Shown: positions 45,275-56,300 of the stretch, in pieces | How positions within the stretch are numbered: the first letter of the stretch is position 1 | Layout: each line of letters begins with the position of its first letter | NCBI GenBank assembly: GCA_037178625.1 | Contig: CM074132.1 | Span: 3,534,001 to 3,598,000, forward strand | DNA from: Skeletonema tropicum | Taxonomy: Eukaryota > Bacillariophyta > Thalassiosirophyceae > Thalassiosirales > Thalassiosiraceae | Direction of reading: 5' to 3' | DNA length: 64,000 nucleotides | The notes under the pieces: model-generated | What the model was told of the DNA's origin: nothing | What the model saw: the letters and a program-made list of their open reading frames with translations, nothing else | The model's database searches: none | Translations under genes and position numbers: made by a program

Positions 45275-45604
45275 ATGCGCTTCTCCACTCCAGCCTTCCT
45301 CATCCTTGGTGTCAGTGCCAGGGTGTCCAAATCCGCTGCTACTACTTTGGCTCCGGCAGCTTCATCATATTTCTCCGCTACCTCTGAAATCGACAAGCAA
45401 CCCTTCACCACCTGGCTCCTCGCCACCAACAATGCCTCCTCCTACGACCACTCCATATTCCTACCCACGACAGCCGACCCTACAATCGGAATGGCGACCT
45501 TCTGGAAAATCACCGGCGGCGACAATGGCAATGATGAAAATGACGCCTCGGAATTCCACTTAGCCTTTGCCACCAAGGCAACCGCAGGCAAGCACGGTCC
45601 ATGA
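45275..45604 (+). pseudogene. DOMON/copper monooxygenase gene, 5' fragment
   Basis: ATG 45275 gives the same signal peptide and first ~105 residues as the gene at 62316 (MRFSTPAFLILGVSARVSKS, then FLPTTADPTIGMATFWKITG and DASEFHLAFATKAT). At 45589 the homology stops and five unrelated codons (AGKHGP) lead to a stop. The DOMON domain is therefore cut early and the copper domains are missing. Promoter and leader are duplicated with it, so it could still be transcribed. Confidence 0.88.
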
Positions 45605-46519
45605 AGATGTTGTTGTGCAGCTGGCGAAGATTATTTGTATTTTCACCAACGACACAAGATGTGTCGACGCGACCAAAACGAAGATGAATGCAGGAGGCGG
45701 TTTATACCTTGCCCATCATCGGTAAATATTGGCTCTGTGAGGTTGTTGGCAGCGCTTTGGGGTCAGAACTCATGGATGGTGGAAGTATCATAGGGGGCGA
45801 GTTGGGGACACCATGGTCGTTATCGATAGTGTTATTTTGAAAATGGTGCTCATAAAAAATGTCGTTGCACACCACACAACGATTTCGCTTCGTGTAAAAC
45901 GCGGATCGCGTACATACCCCTTTTAGGGGGTTTTCGGGGGCTATGAAGAACGATTTTACTTACTTTTGTATTTATGAGGGCCGCCCTCTGAAAAAGCCCC
46001 CGACAGAGCCCAATCACCCACACCTCATCACCATGGCCGATTTGCCTCTATATCAGCATCATCTCCTACATTACGTCAAAGAAATTAGAATTACCAAGCA
46101 AAAAAACAAGCGCAGCTCGTATCGTATATATTGCGTCAACGTTTGCGCGCCATGGTATAGTTGTGTGTTGCTATTACTCTCTAATATATGCTCATAAGTA
46201 GTCAGATTTATACCACCAAAAATACTGGTTTTTATAGCTTGGGGCATATAGAATCTACATTAGATGATATTCGACCTCAACTACTGCTCAGCATCGCCAT
46301 CGATAAGTATCAGAAGGGTAATGCAATGCTGTATGCGGCTTATATCTGTTCTATTATTGCGAATCTGTGGTTCATGTCTACATGTGCAAAATCAATCTGA
46401 GCGTACAGTTGAAGTGAAGGATTGTTCTTGGCACATTCCCTTCGTACACAAACAGCATATAAAATTGACATGCTCTAGTCAGACCATATTGGAAGGAGAT
46501 CCGCATATTCAACTGACGT
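45605..46519. other. no recognised gene
   Basis: An 84-codon ORF at 45943-46197 shows no signal peptide or known motif and is probably chance. The stretch leads into the satellite. Confidence 0.4.
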
Positions 46520-47300
46520 GAATAGTCGCCAATCTCATAAAAGGAAGAATGGCCCGTCAAATTTAGGCTTGTCAGCAGTAGCCCGTCAAAATACCAATTC
46601 GTCTCTAACAATGTGACTACAGCAATAAAACGTGTTTAGTGGCCCATCATACTTGGTAGTGATAGTATAAAAGGACATTGTCACTGATCAGACGAAGGGC
46701 ATTGATAGGAGTGTTGCTACAACCTCATAGGTGACCAGGTGTGACTGAATTTGGGCTTGCCAACAGCAGCACGTTCAATCACCATTTCGTATCTAACGCT
46801 GTCAGTATGGCAGTTAGCCGTGTTTGGTGGACCATTCTACTTGGTATTGATAGTATATAAGCACATTGCCACTGCTCAGACGAACTGTGTAGATGGAACT
46901 GATGCGGCGAAGCTTTTAGCCGCACCTGTGCGGCTCAATTTGGACTGGCAAGCATCAGCAGCATGCAACCACCATTTCGTATCAAGCGCTGTTAGTATGG
47001 CAATAAAACGTGTTTAGTGCCCCATTACACTTGGTGGTGATAGTATAGAAGCATAATGCCACTGCTCATGCGCATTGTATTGATAGAAGTGATGTTGCAA
47101 CCTTGTTGGCCCTGGTGCGGACCAGCTTGGGCTGGCTTGAAGCACTACAATTGGTCGCCATTCTGTGTCTAACGCTGTCAGTATGGCAAGGAGCCGCGTT
47201 GAGTGGCCCATTATACATCATGATGATAGTATAGAAGTATATCAATACTGCTCAGACGAAATGCATCGATAAAAGTGATGCCACGAACCATTTGAGTACG
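46520..47300. repeat. satellite of about 188-bp period, four degenerate units
   Basis: The word CTAACGCTGTCAGTATGGCA or a variant recurs at 46605, 46794, 46983 and 47169 (spacings 189, 189 and 186). Each unit also has CGTGTTTAGTGGCCCATTA-like, ACTTGGTAGTGATAGTATA and CACTGCTCAGACGAA segments. Units differ by many substitutions. Short ORFs inside are not conserved. Confidence 0.85.
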
Positions 47301-48513
47301 ATTCTGCGTAATTTGTTGTATGTATTCCATTTAGCGTTATAGCTATCATGTAATTGGACGATTATCCTCGTGTAGATGTAATACCAATAAAGCCGGCCAT
47401 CCTCTTTGTGTTTGTTTGTTGCATAATACATTCTTGGCAGTCGTATTGTGTCATGATGATGCTGTATCTGTGCTGATTGTATATTTCACATTCTTACATG
47501 ATATAATTGATTGTCATCATCCCACATCATTAGAAGCATCAAGCCAAGGTAGCATCCGCTGCCAATTGCTCATATACGGCGGAAATGATTGAGTTCATTG
47601 CTGTATGTGCATTATTCATTTCAGTAGTGTGATTCTCCTCTTGATTTTGTGCGTATTCGGCCCGTCGTGACATGGTTGGTATGGCACCAACGAGCTTGTC
47701 CCATCATTCTCTGCGGTTACGAACTAATACGAAGTTGCGTTCGGACTTGTATGCGGCAGGAATGAGTCGAGTAGGAAAGATACTTCATCAACTGGCATGA
47801 TTGGTGCCGACTTTGACTGCTGCCGATGAACACTCTCTACGGAGAATCATGAGAGTACAGCACCAGAACCGTACAATTAAGGAGGATACAAGTGTTAACA
47901 TCTCAAAAGCTGTTGCACACTGCATCAATATGTACATGTAGAAGCTATTCGTAAGTTCTTTGCAGATGCCGTTGAGTTGCAGCCACTGTCAAGAAGATCA
48001 GTCGATTACTTCCTCAGCTTCATGGCATGTCAAAAAGAGAAGCCCTAGCTTTTGCCAAATTTGTCTAGCTTTGGATTCGTATGTAGGGGGTATTGTAAGT
48101 TACAGTACCTAGAAATTACAGTAGAAAAAAAGCCAGGATGCCCGCTCCAAATCGTTGTGTACCAGGAGAAGAGGGGAACAGGGTCAAATTTGGTTTTCTT
48201 CGGTTCATTTGCTACGCACGTGACAAATGACATGTCATTAGTAATGGGAGCATTTTTTAAAGGGCACGAAAATTTTGAGCTTAGAACCTATTCCATCTGT
48301 TCTCCACCGGAGCGAACCCTTGAATCTGATGTGACAGTATTTATTTCTGACCAATACCGATTGATCAGAATAAAAATTTTGACCATCAGAATAAACTTTA
48401 TTACCTCAAGGGTTAATTCTGATTTGGCAGAAAAAAATTCTGTCACATCAAATGTAATCCTGACAGAATCAGGATATATTGCAACAATGAAATAATCCAG
48501 TTTCAGAGGAGTA
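47301..48513. other. gene-free stretch with a short foldback at 48328-48450
   Basis: GATGTGACAGTATTTATTTCTG at 48328 is inverse to CAGAAAAAAATTCTGTCACATC ending at 48450 with few mismatches (arms of about 26 bp, total about 123 bp), a MITE-like structure. An ORF at 48052-48495 runs through it and is not convincing. The rest shows no gene. Confidence 0.45.
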
Positions 48514-49046
48514 TCTGAAGTCATCTTCTCCTTACCCCGATCCACGTAGACACATATCGGCTCAAGTGGCAAAGGTTGCGCTGCCATTCCTGCATTCGGA
48601 TCAACGTCGTAGATCGCAAGTTTTGCTCCAGAGTCGCACTGTTCATCCAACTGTTCAGGCCGAGTCAGTTCATCCCACACCAAATGATCGAGTTTATGGG
48701 CCGAGACATGAGAAAAGACTGTGCTGAAGGTTAGAGACCTGCAATGGATCAAGATATTTTTGAGTATATCTGAGTGCCAACAGCTCGACGGGATGCGGTG
48801 CGGAGGCAGGTGTTCAACGTTACGGAGTGCCCCCAAACAATCAGAATAGATCTAGGCACAGAACCAGACAGCGTTGGTTTCAGTTTGTTCACAGCTAATA
48901 GAAATAGAATGAGATGAATAGCGAGTAATCCCAAAAGCTCCCCACGATATGCGCAAGCAGCAAGTGTCTTTTGAGAGAATTTACCAACGAGTCGGCCTCT
49001 CCCCTTGGAACACTCCATAATGAATGCAGCTGAACAGATATCAGGG
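48514..49046 (-). pseudogene. RT/RNase H retroelement relic, copy 2, 3' part
   Basis: Nearly identical to 26340-26880. Contains CSAAFIMECSKGRGRLVGKF, CAYRGELLGLLAIHL and HVSAHKLDHLVWDEL. A 6-bp addition gives LILFLLAVNK instead of LILLAVNK. It stops at 48514, so the C-terminal region present in copy 1 (25524-26340) is missing. Interrupted after CAGGG by the LTR element. Confidence 0.75.
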
Positions 49047-49543
49047 TGACAACTTAGGATTTGGAACGCTGCCTTTTTATCATCATTATCGGGAATATGG
49101 GATTTAGGAATTATGGGAATGGGGATTTACGTTATTTCATGTCGTCATCGACGAGAAACCAGCTGCTCGGAAGTAGCCATCTGCTTGTTTTGGCGGGATA
49201 AGATTTTATTTCACCACAGGTTGAAGCACTACCATGACACGCCGACCTCTTACTTTTGTAGATAGAAATAAAGAATAAACAACGTGTAGTAGACGAAGCC
49301 GACCATGGCGGAGACTTCTCCCAATAATACTTCGATAGTCGGGTAGGATAGATGAGCAGATAGCTCCAACATCCAGCTTAATTTGGTATTTGAACTCAAC
49401 GTTCCAGAATCTTCATACGTCCTTCATCCTTCACTTCCGCCGAGCCACCCGTCGTTCAGATCAGTGATCCTCGTACCGCAAGTCAACGTCGATGTACGCA
49501 TATAGATTTCTCAGGCTTTGAGCAGATAATACTCAACTTGAGA
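49047..49543 (+). repeat. left LTR of the orphan-ORF element
   Basis: 497 bp. Contains an AATAAA-like word (GAAATAAAGAATAAAC near 49267) that could direct polyadenylation, and no ORF of note. Confidence 0.9.
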
Positions 49544-49766
49544 GATTAACAGTCTCGGGTTTACTACATAGCTATCAGACCACCGTTGTATTGTCTGATC
49601 AAGCCGGACGTAAGAAATCTAGAGATCATCCTCACGTCACTGATTTAAGTGGATTTCAACTTGCCGGGTTAACACCTCGCTCAACAGAACTTCCTTTCAT
49701 ACCAAGTGGACACCCGTGATAGCTGCTCAATACAGCATAACATCTTTATCTGACGCCAATATCATC

Positions 49767-52655
49767 ATGCAGGAGGATCAACTTTCTTCTTCACGTGGCG
49801 ATGTTACTGCCGATGAGGGTTTTGTAGACGCTTCTTTAGAGACCAGTGATGGTAGTCGAGATGCCAATATGGAATCTGATGTATTTCGCAGAGGAAGGTG
49901 GCGGAGACCCTTATCCGAGTTTTTGGACTTACATCAAGTCCTGTTTTCTACTGAAGGCATCATATCTACACGTTCGTGGATTTACGTGTCTTGTGAAGAA
50001 GTGGATATCTACCATGTGGTGGGCCATCCTTCGTTAGTAATGGGTCTCTCCTTATTAGGAAGTCAAGAGGATAAATGGTGGATTGTCACTGTGTACAGGC
50101 CTTTGCCCGCACTTAATCCGACATCTCTCTCGATTCGATCAGTGCTTCGTCTAGATGTGAGCTTAGGAACCAGACACTATATTCTCGACACTTCTACATT
50201 GGGTGGAGACAAATTGATTGCAGTTATTATTCTTCGCATCATGGATCCTTCGGAATTCAGTACTTTGGTAACTCCTTCTGGTGTTAATACCAACATATAT
50301 CCATCTATGGATACACGTCCTATCGGTGTTATAGCTTGTCTTCGACAACATGACATCAGCGCCCTTTTGATGACCCTATTCTGGAAACTCGATATTCAGT
50401 TCCTGGGCACAAGTTCTATCAAGCGACAGCATATCGATGTTGTTATCTTTGGTGAACATCGTCACATCGCAGATCATCTACTCGATGGTACTCATGACTT
50501 CCTAGTTGTGAATAGAGGAGTGATGTTTTTCAGTTGTGAGGGACTCATACTTACACATTATCTCTTGAGACTATGGGGAGTAATGGTAATCTTTAGTGTC
50601 GACTTTATCTGGTTGCACGATCTTTCGCAATGGACACAACATGTTCGATACTATAATCAACTTGTGACCAAGATTCATGTTGCGTGGGGAGATGTTTTGC
50701 AATCGACGTATGCATTACTCGGGAGAACGGAGACACTCTTGACATCTACTACAAGCATCGATGTCTTTCAAGACGAATCCAGTGGTGTTATTATCACTCA
50801 CAAGTACCAGAGGACTGATCGTTGCATGATATTTGCTCACAGTTGTCACAACTCCGATCACACATCCAACAAGATCTTGTTTATTACCATCGCTCGGTCT
50901 GTACTTGAATTACTTGTACGATATGATCCTTCGCACATTCAAGGCTATGCATTTGTTCGTGGCATGATATCTTATGCCTCTACAGCTTTAGAGCTACTGC
51001 GATATCACAAGATGATGATTGGAGAGTACTGTCCTGTGAAGATGCGATACTTTATTAATTTAGAGTTTCTTTTGTCCTGCGAGATGAATGGGGAGCAAAT
51101 TCCTTCAATTGAATATCTATCTGTGATGATACGACGTTACCACTATCCTGCGAAGATGAGAGACTTTATTATTTCAGAGTTGATTTGGTACTACGAGTCG
51201 AATGGAATTCAGTTCTACAAGACGAAGAATGGGGAGCAAGTTCTACTCTATAAGTTGATGGACATCCAAGAAGATTCTGCCGTTGGAAGCCAAGTTGTTG
51301 TTTGTTCTCCTGCTGCGAAGATTGAATTTTACCACCATCGAGCACAACTAGTCGATGCGGAATGCAATGCACTTGTTCTTAAGTCCTCACAAGACTTCGC
51401 TGCTCAGTTCTATTCACATGATTCTCGAGACCTTGCTGATAGGATCTATATCGTCGTCGCTTGCAGGTTGCATCGTTTTTCGTTTGCGGAGATTACTCGA
51501 GGTCATCGACAGTATCACGTCTTGCTTCGGACCGTCATCATCAACAACGTTTTCTTGGATCGACATCATTCTGTCATGGTTACTGCTGAGGAATATGGGG
51601 AGACATCATCATCTACTCGACTTCATCATATCATTCGTCCGACGGAAGATACTTCCTTTCGCAAATCTTACAACATGCATGCTTTACTCGGTACTGCCGT
51701 GAGAGAAAATATTATTCGGTCGCAGATCAGTGATGGAAACTCTGCTATCTTCTCGGCTCAATTTGGATATGGTAATATTTTGATGGTTGAGTATGGTGCC
51801 ATTTTGGTAAGTATCGACAGTGACTCTCGTCACATGATGATTGCATGTTTTGCATCGAGGATTGTTGATAGGAAGCGCAATATCTACGTTATTCGGAATC
51901 AAGTCAATTCGGTTCTTCATCCTGATCTCGTGAGTTACGAACGTCATCGTCTCGGTCTCAATCATGGGGAGCGCAGCAAACGTGCAGCTATTCAAGAACT
52001 TATGGATGCATCACGCACATATTACCACGAAATCATCGTCGGAAGCAGAATTATCACCCGGTGCAATCGGCTCTATGGTGGATTCTTTGTCGATATCTTT
52101 GTGTGTGGCTTCAGGTTCTTTGTTAGAAGTCCCGAGAGAGGGTTCTCTTCAAGTGTTCGCATTTTTGATGTATACGACCAACTTCATTACCAAGTCGCGG
52201 ATGACCGTATATACCTTGAAGTTCAAGTCAAAAACGGCAATAGGCCCTTCTCACAAGTCACAAACGGCAATAGGCCCTTCGTGAACAATCACAATGCTTT
52301 ATCGTCCACATTTTTTATGGCCGATCTACATCTACCTAGTCCAAAGGAAGAAGAACTACTCATCCAATACCCTACACCTACAGGACAGATCAAGGATTAT
52401 CAAGACCATACACCTACAGGTCAGATCAATGATTATCAAGAGCTACTGGAAATACCAACCATTATGGAAACAACTTCACACAATAATAAGTTTACTGCTC
52501 AGATGTTCTTTGAGATTAGCGATTACTTATTGAAGTGGGAAGTCTGGAATACGATATACGTTTGGCAGGTCCTTCAACCTCTACTTTTCTGGCATAGAGA
52601 TATATTAGGGATATTAAACGGAAAAGATAGATGGGGAGAAAGAATTGTTGGTTGA
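49767..52655 (+). CDS. orphan 962-residue protein of the LTR element
   Basis: First ATG at 49767 (MQEDQLSSSRGD); the frame is open from about 49650 but has only non-ATG codons before it. It ends at TGA 52655. I see no CCHC knuckle, D(T/S)G protease, HHCC or DDE integrase, YxDD reverse transcriptase or RNase H motif in it. The composition is rich in Ile, His, Tyr, Arg and Ser with many short hydrophobic strands (HDFLVVNRGVMFFSC, LWGVMVIFSVDFIWL). Internal repeats: CPVKMRYFINLEFLLSCEMN against YPAKMRDFIISELIWYYESN (about 430-490), NGNRPF twice and PTPTGQIKDYQ/HTPTGQINDYQ near the end. An open frame of this length would be very unlikely by chance. It may be a Gag-like structural protein, a captured host gene or something new; the data do not decide. 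Confidence 0.75.
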   Translation: MQEDQLSSSRGDVTADEGFVDASLETSDGSRDANMESDVFRRGRWRRPLSEFLDLHQVLFSTEGIISTRSWIYVSCEEVDIYHVVGHPSLVMGLSLLGSQEDKWWIVTVYRPLPALNPTSLSIRSVLRLDVSLGTRHYILDTSTLGGDKLIAVIILRIMDPSEFSTLVTPSGVNTNIYPSMDTRPIGVIACLRQHDISALLMTLFWKLDIQFLGTSSIKRQHIDVVIFGEHRHIADHLLDGTHDFLVVNRGVMFFSCEGLILTHYLLRLWGVMVIFSVDFIWLHDLSQWTQHVRYYNQLVTKIHVAWGDVLQSTYALLGRTETLLTSTTSIDVFQDESSGVIITHKYQRTDRCMIFAHSCHNSDHTSNKILFITIARSVLELLVRYDPSHIQGYAFVRGMISYASTALELLRYHKMMIGEYCPVKMRYFINLEFLLSCEMNGEQIPSIEYLSVMIRRYHYPAKMRDFIISELIWYYESNGIQFYKTKNGEQVLLYKLMDIQEDSAVGSQVVVCSPAAKIEFYHHRAQLVDAECNALVLKSSQDFAAQFYSHDSRDLADRIYIVVACRLHRFSFAEITRGHRQYHVLLRTVIINNVFLDRHHSVMVTAEEYGETSSSTRLHHIIRPTEDTSFRKSYNMHALLGTAVRENIIRSQISDGNSAIFSAQFGYGNILMVEYGAILVSIDSDSRHMMIACFASRIVDRKRNIYVIRNQVNSVLHPDLVSYERHRLGLNHGERSKRAAIQELMDASRTYYHEIIVGSRIITRCNRLYGGFFVDIFVCGFRFFVRSPERGFSSSVRIFDVYDQLHYQVADDRIYLEVQVKNGNRPFSQVTNGNRPFVNNHNALSSTFFMADLHLPSPKEEELLIQYPTPTGQIKDYQDHTPTGQINDYQELLEIPTIMETTSHNNKFTAQMFFEISDYLLKWEVWNTIYVWQVLQPLLFWHRDILGILNGKDRWGERIVG

Positions 52656-52686
52656 AGAAATGATGGATATCATGCAGGTTGGGGAG

Positions 52687-53183
52687 TGACAACTTAGGAT
52701 TTGGAACGCTGCCTTTTTATCATCATTATCGGGAATATGGGATTTAGGAATTATGGGAATGGGGATTTACGTTATTTCATGTCGTCATCGACGAGAAACC
52801 AGCTGCTCGGAAGTAGCCATCTGCTTGTTTTGGCGGGATAAGATTTTATTTCACCACAGGTTGAAGCACTACCATGACACGCCGACCTCTTACTTTTGTA
52901 GATAGAAATAAAGAATAAACAACGTGTAGTAGACGAAGCCGACCATGGCGGAGACTTCTCCCAATAATACTTCGATAGTCGGGTAGGATAGATGAGCAGA
53001 TAGCTCCAACATCCAGCTTAATTTGGTATTTGAACTCAACGTTCCAGAATCTTCATACGTCCTTCATCCTTCACTTCCGCCGAGCCACCCGTCGTTCAGA
53101 TCAGTGATCCTCGTACCGCAAGTCAACGTCGATGTACGCATATAGATTTCTCAGGCTTTGAGCAGATAATACTCAACTTGAGA
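52687..53183 (+). repeat. right LTR of the orphan-ORF element
   Basis: Matches the left LTR over all 497 bp by reading. Confidence 0.9.
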
Positions 53184-53767
53184 CAGGGTATATCTCCTTG
53201 ATAAAGGATCCGTCCGCCACTCATACTAGTGATCCATGAATAATAGCCGCCGCTAGGAACTCATAGCTCCCCGTCAGTTCAAGATCTTCCCACATCCACA
53301 TGCTACCCGATTGATCGAGGACTTCCCACAAAGTGCTAGGAGGTAGAGACTGACCTGGGATTGGTGCATGGCTGATCAAACGATATACCGCAGTCTACCT
53401 CTTCTACCGTACACGCAACATTGTATTGAACCTGGGCATGATCACCACAATCTTTCACATACCTCCGAGGATTATTCTCATGCGGAGGGTATACTTCCAT
53501 ACGGTCATTGTCATGATAGCGAAACAATCTATTCGATGCTGCACAGTACCGCCACGGGTGGAGTTTGTGGCCGACGTGCACCCAATTCCCCAAACAAGCA
53601 CTAAGTAAACCTCCTGGCACTCCTGGAGCTAATTGAGAGAGTGCCGACTTCCATAGCTTAAAATCTTTTGACGATGGTTCCTCAGCGGGAAAGTCTAGCT
53701 TAGACCACTTTTCATCCTCCCGACGAAGCCTGTTTCTGTACAGTGTGTCAATCTTCGAGCCCCTCAC
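53184..53767 (-). pseudogene. RT/RNase H retroelement relic, copy 2, 5' part
   Basis: Same as 34953-35499, here with the LINE target TCATACTAGTGATCCAT (53219-53235) uninterrupted. The frame 53767-53336 is open; further on ATTATTCATGGATCACTAGT reads into a TGA directly before VADGS. Confidence 0.75.
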
Positions 53768-54208
53768 GCATAAGATATCCGATAAAAATGATAAAAACAG
53801 GAGTGTTGATGCTCGTCGTCAATGAAAACTCCCAACAAATATCTATCTGACCAGGCTCAAATCTCTATCGCAGGATTCCGACCAAAGATCGACAATAGGT
53901 CGCTTTCTCAGAAACCAATTCTCAACGAACATAAACATCTACATCTACCCGGCCTAATCGTAAGTCTTGAACTTGGGCAAGCTGCTTCTGCTTTTTCGAC
54001 ATGACCAAGCGTGTGCGTACGTATGCCCCATGATGTGACCTGCTGCGTATCTGTGACCTCGTGATGAACAAGTAAAAAAATACAGATAGACCCCATCTAT
54101 CTCGCTTAGGTCAGGTGTATGGGAGTGCTGCAAAAGGAGGGCATTGTACCCACATCACATCATACTCCTCAACAAAAGCAAATCATTCATGCAGATGGGT
54201 AAAAATGA

Positions 54209-54279
54209 TGCGCCAGCCGAGAATCGAACTCGGGGCCCAACGATGGCAACGTTGGATTTTACCACTAAACCACTGGCAC
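54209..54279 (-). tRNA. tRNA-Gly (GCC), copy D
   Basis: Unchanged within the 71-nt gene compared with copy A by reading, although the unit around it has diverged more than the others. Confidence 0.93.
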
Positions 54280-54554
54280 TTCTGGCGGACAGACCAAAAA
54301 AGTAAAACTATATCCTAGCTTTTACTGCGTTGCCCTCGTTGGACACAAAATGTTACGATACCTCATGCATGACTCATGCTACCGTACAAGGTGCAAGCTT
54401 TCGTACAATATTGTACCACTTCCTGCCTGTCGATAAGTAAGTAGCGTCACTGTCCACTATCGGTCCACATCCATCTTCAGGTCCAGGTCCAGACCACAGA
54501 GATAAGTTAGAGTTCAAAATAGTGTTTGGAAACTCATCAAGCTGGTTCGAAAGA

Positions 54555-54556
<2 letters not shown>

Positions 54557-54603
<47 letters not shown>

Positions 54604-54742
54604 CAGAGAGAGAGAGAGAGAGACAGAGAGAGAGAGAGACAGAGAGACAGAGAGACAGAGAGAGACAGAGAGACAGAGAGACAGAGAGAGACAGAGAGAC
54701 AGAGAAGAGAGAGAGAGACAGAGAGAGAGACAGAGAGACAGA
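54557..54742. repeat. expanded GA/GACA microsatellite in unit D
   Basis: About 186 bp of GAGAGACAGAGA-type sequence, against about 52-56 bp in A, B and C. It produces artefact ORFs rich in Arg/Glu or Ser/Leu on both strands. Confidence 0.95.
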
Positions 54743-55201
54743 AGTAAGCGTATCATATGCATATGTATGTAAATGCATCTTGATAAAGATATGGAAAAGC
54801 GGGAGAAGTTATCTCCCCAATCCAATGGATTTGGATTGTCTTCCGTGAAGGTGAAGATCTGCAGTGAGCGGTGATCTTAGGGTCAGTATCAAACTCTTCG
54901 TGGCAACAACCGCTATGGTGCATAGTACAAGTTGCATGGTCTTCTGGATCGGTCTTGTCGGCGATCTGCAAGTAATTCACCTTTTGATAGATTCTACTTT
55001 CAGAGCTATATCGATCGTCAACGGGAGATATTCTTGTCTTCTCCCCAAACACTGCAACAGGTGTGTTCCAGTATTTGAACAGCTCTATCCACATCAAACA
55101 CTTCATATCGAAGAACCATCAGCTTGTGCGCGTCATTGCACCCGTCTGGACCCACTTCTTTTGCCATGAGATAATGATAATGATAACCTCTCTTTTCCTT
55201 G

Positions 55202-56300
55202 TTCGAATCGCCTAACCCCCCCTGTGAATTACGCCGATGGCGTCGAAAGACCGGCGCGTGCGGGGAGGTACCCGCGAGCGCCTGAAAAAAAAAATCTGGG
55301 AACTAGGGTGCACCGTGTGCGAGTAAAAGAGGAGAGATAAAGCAGTACTCTAGGCGCATGCACGTATAGCTGAGGCTGAACAATGAGCGGCAACCTCAGG
55401 TATCTTGATTTTCGAACGCTGACCCCATGCCTGCGAGAGGCAGGCGATGGGGTCAGCGGCAGATTCTTCTCACTACTCACTAAATTGAGATATGTAATAA
55501 AATCCTTTTTTCTAGCATTGCCTAGCCGTATCATAGCTTATGCGGGCAGCATTACTACTTATTCGATCAAACCAAACGATAAGATGCCAAAAGAATCGCT
55601 GTAACATTTGTGTGACGATTCGAACTTTGGGGTAACAAAGACTAACCCTAACAAAATTCCTTCCCGCAATAATTAAGGATTTCTACACTTAAGGATTTCG
55701 CGCAATTTTACCCAGATCATGCGGTTCGACAGATAGATTTCGATTTCAGCGCTTCATGGGTCCCTCCCCACTCCGCGAATATTGAGATGCCTTTGCAATG
55801 CATTTTGGGAATGGTGTGGCATTCTAACTAGCGAACGGACCTGTCGATTCATGTTGTCCGCGAACGGCTTATTAATAAATTGCAAATGAATTTTAAATTT
55901 ATCTAGTGTGTTACGTCTTTGTTACATTTCGTTACCCGGAAAGGTCGAATCGTTACAAATGTTACAGTCGTTTCGCGTCGCACAGTCATACTACAATCAC
56001 GGTTCCCGTGCTACAATCAATTCGATTGGCTGAATAAGGCAATGGTGCCTGGTTGAGCAATGAACGGCTAGCAATGCGAAAGAAAAGAAATAGCTTTTAA
56101 TAGCAACATAGAGTATTGTAGTGGACGAATCTGCCGCCGACCCCATCGCCTGCCTTTCGCAGGCATGAGCATGGGGGCGGCGCTCGAAAATCGATGATGC
56201 CTGACTTCCTGCGCTGCGGTTACCGCCTCTCTTTAAGCTGGCGTGCAGGCGCCTAAACTGCTTATCTCTTCTCTCTTCTAGCACATTTAGGGCTCACTCG
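55202..56300. mobile_element. 1.1-kb foldback/MITE-like element with about 200-bp inverted repeats
   Basis: Absent from copy B, where CCTTGTCACAAAC is continuous. Inverse similarity links 55320-55475 with 56125-56290: AGAGATAAxGCAG, TAGGCGCxTGCACG, TGATTTTCGAxCGC, and CATGCCTGCGAxAGGCAGGC with GATGGGGTCxGCGGCAGATTC. Inside each arm GACCCCATGCCTGCGA/AGGCAGGCGATGGGGTC is itself palindromic. Bases 55202-55315 have no partner on the right, and no target duplication is visible, so the left limit may include a second event. No coding capacity seen. Confidence 0.65.

Larger units (their letters stand above)
49042..53188 (+). mobile_element. 4.14-kb LTR element with one long orphan ORF and no recognised pol
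   Basis: LTRs at 49047-49543 and 52687-53183 (497 bp each) appear identical base for base on reading. They start TGACAACTTAGG and end CAACTTGAGA, so the usual terminal CA is not present. CAGGG stands on both sides (49042-49046, 53184-53188); copy 1 of the host relic shows the empty site ATATCAGGGTATATC at about 26866. A purine-rich GGTTGGGGAG directly precedes the second LTR, as a polypurine tract should. I cannot assign a tRNA primer site after the first LTR. The 3.1-kb interior holds only the ORF at 49767-52655. LTR identity points to very recent insertion. Confidence 0.9.

Noticed and set aside
45943..46197. 84-codon ORF starting MKNDFTYFCIYEG
   Set aside because: No homology-like motif, no duplicate, located in a mosaic repeat region.
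48052..48495. 147-codon ORF
   Set aside because: Runs through a short inverted-repeat element and ends beside a duplication border; no protein features.
54374..54848. Arg/Glu-rich and Ser/Leu-rich ORFs on both strands
   Set aside because: Artefacts of the GA/GACA microsatellite.
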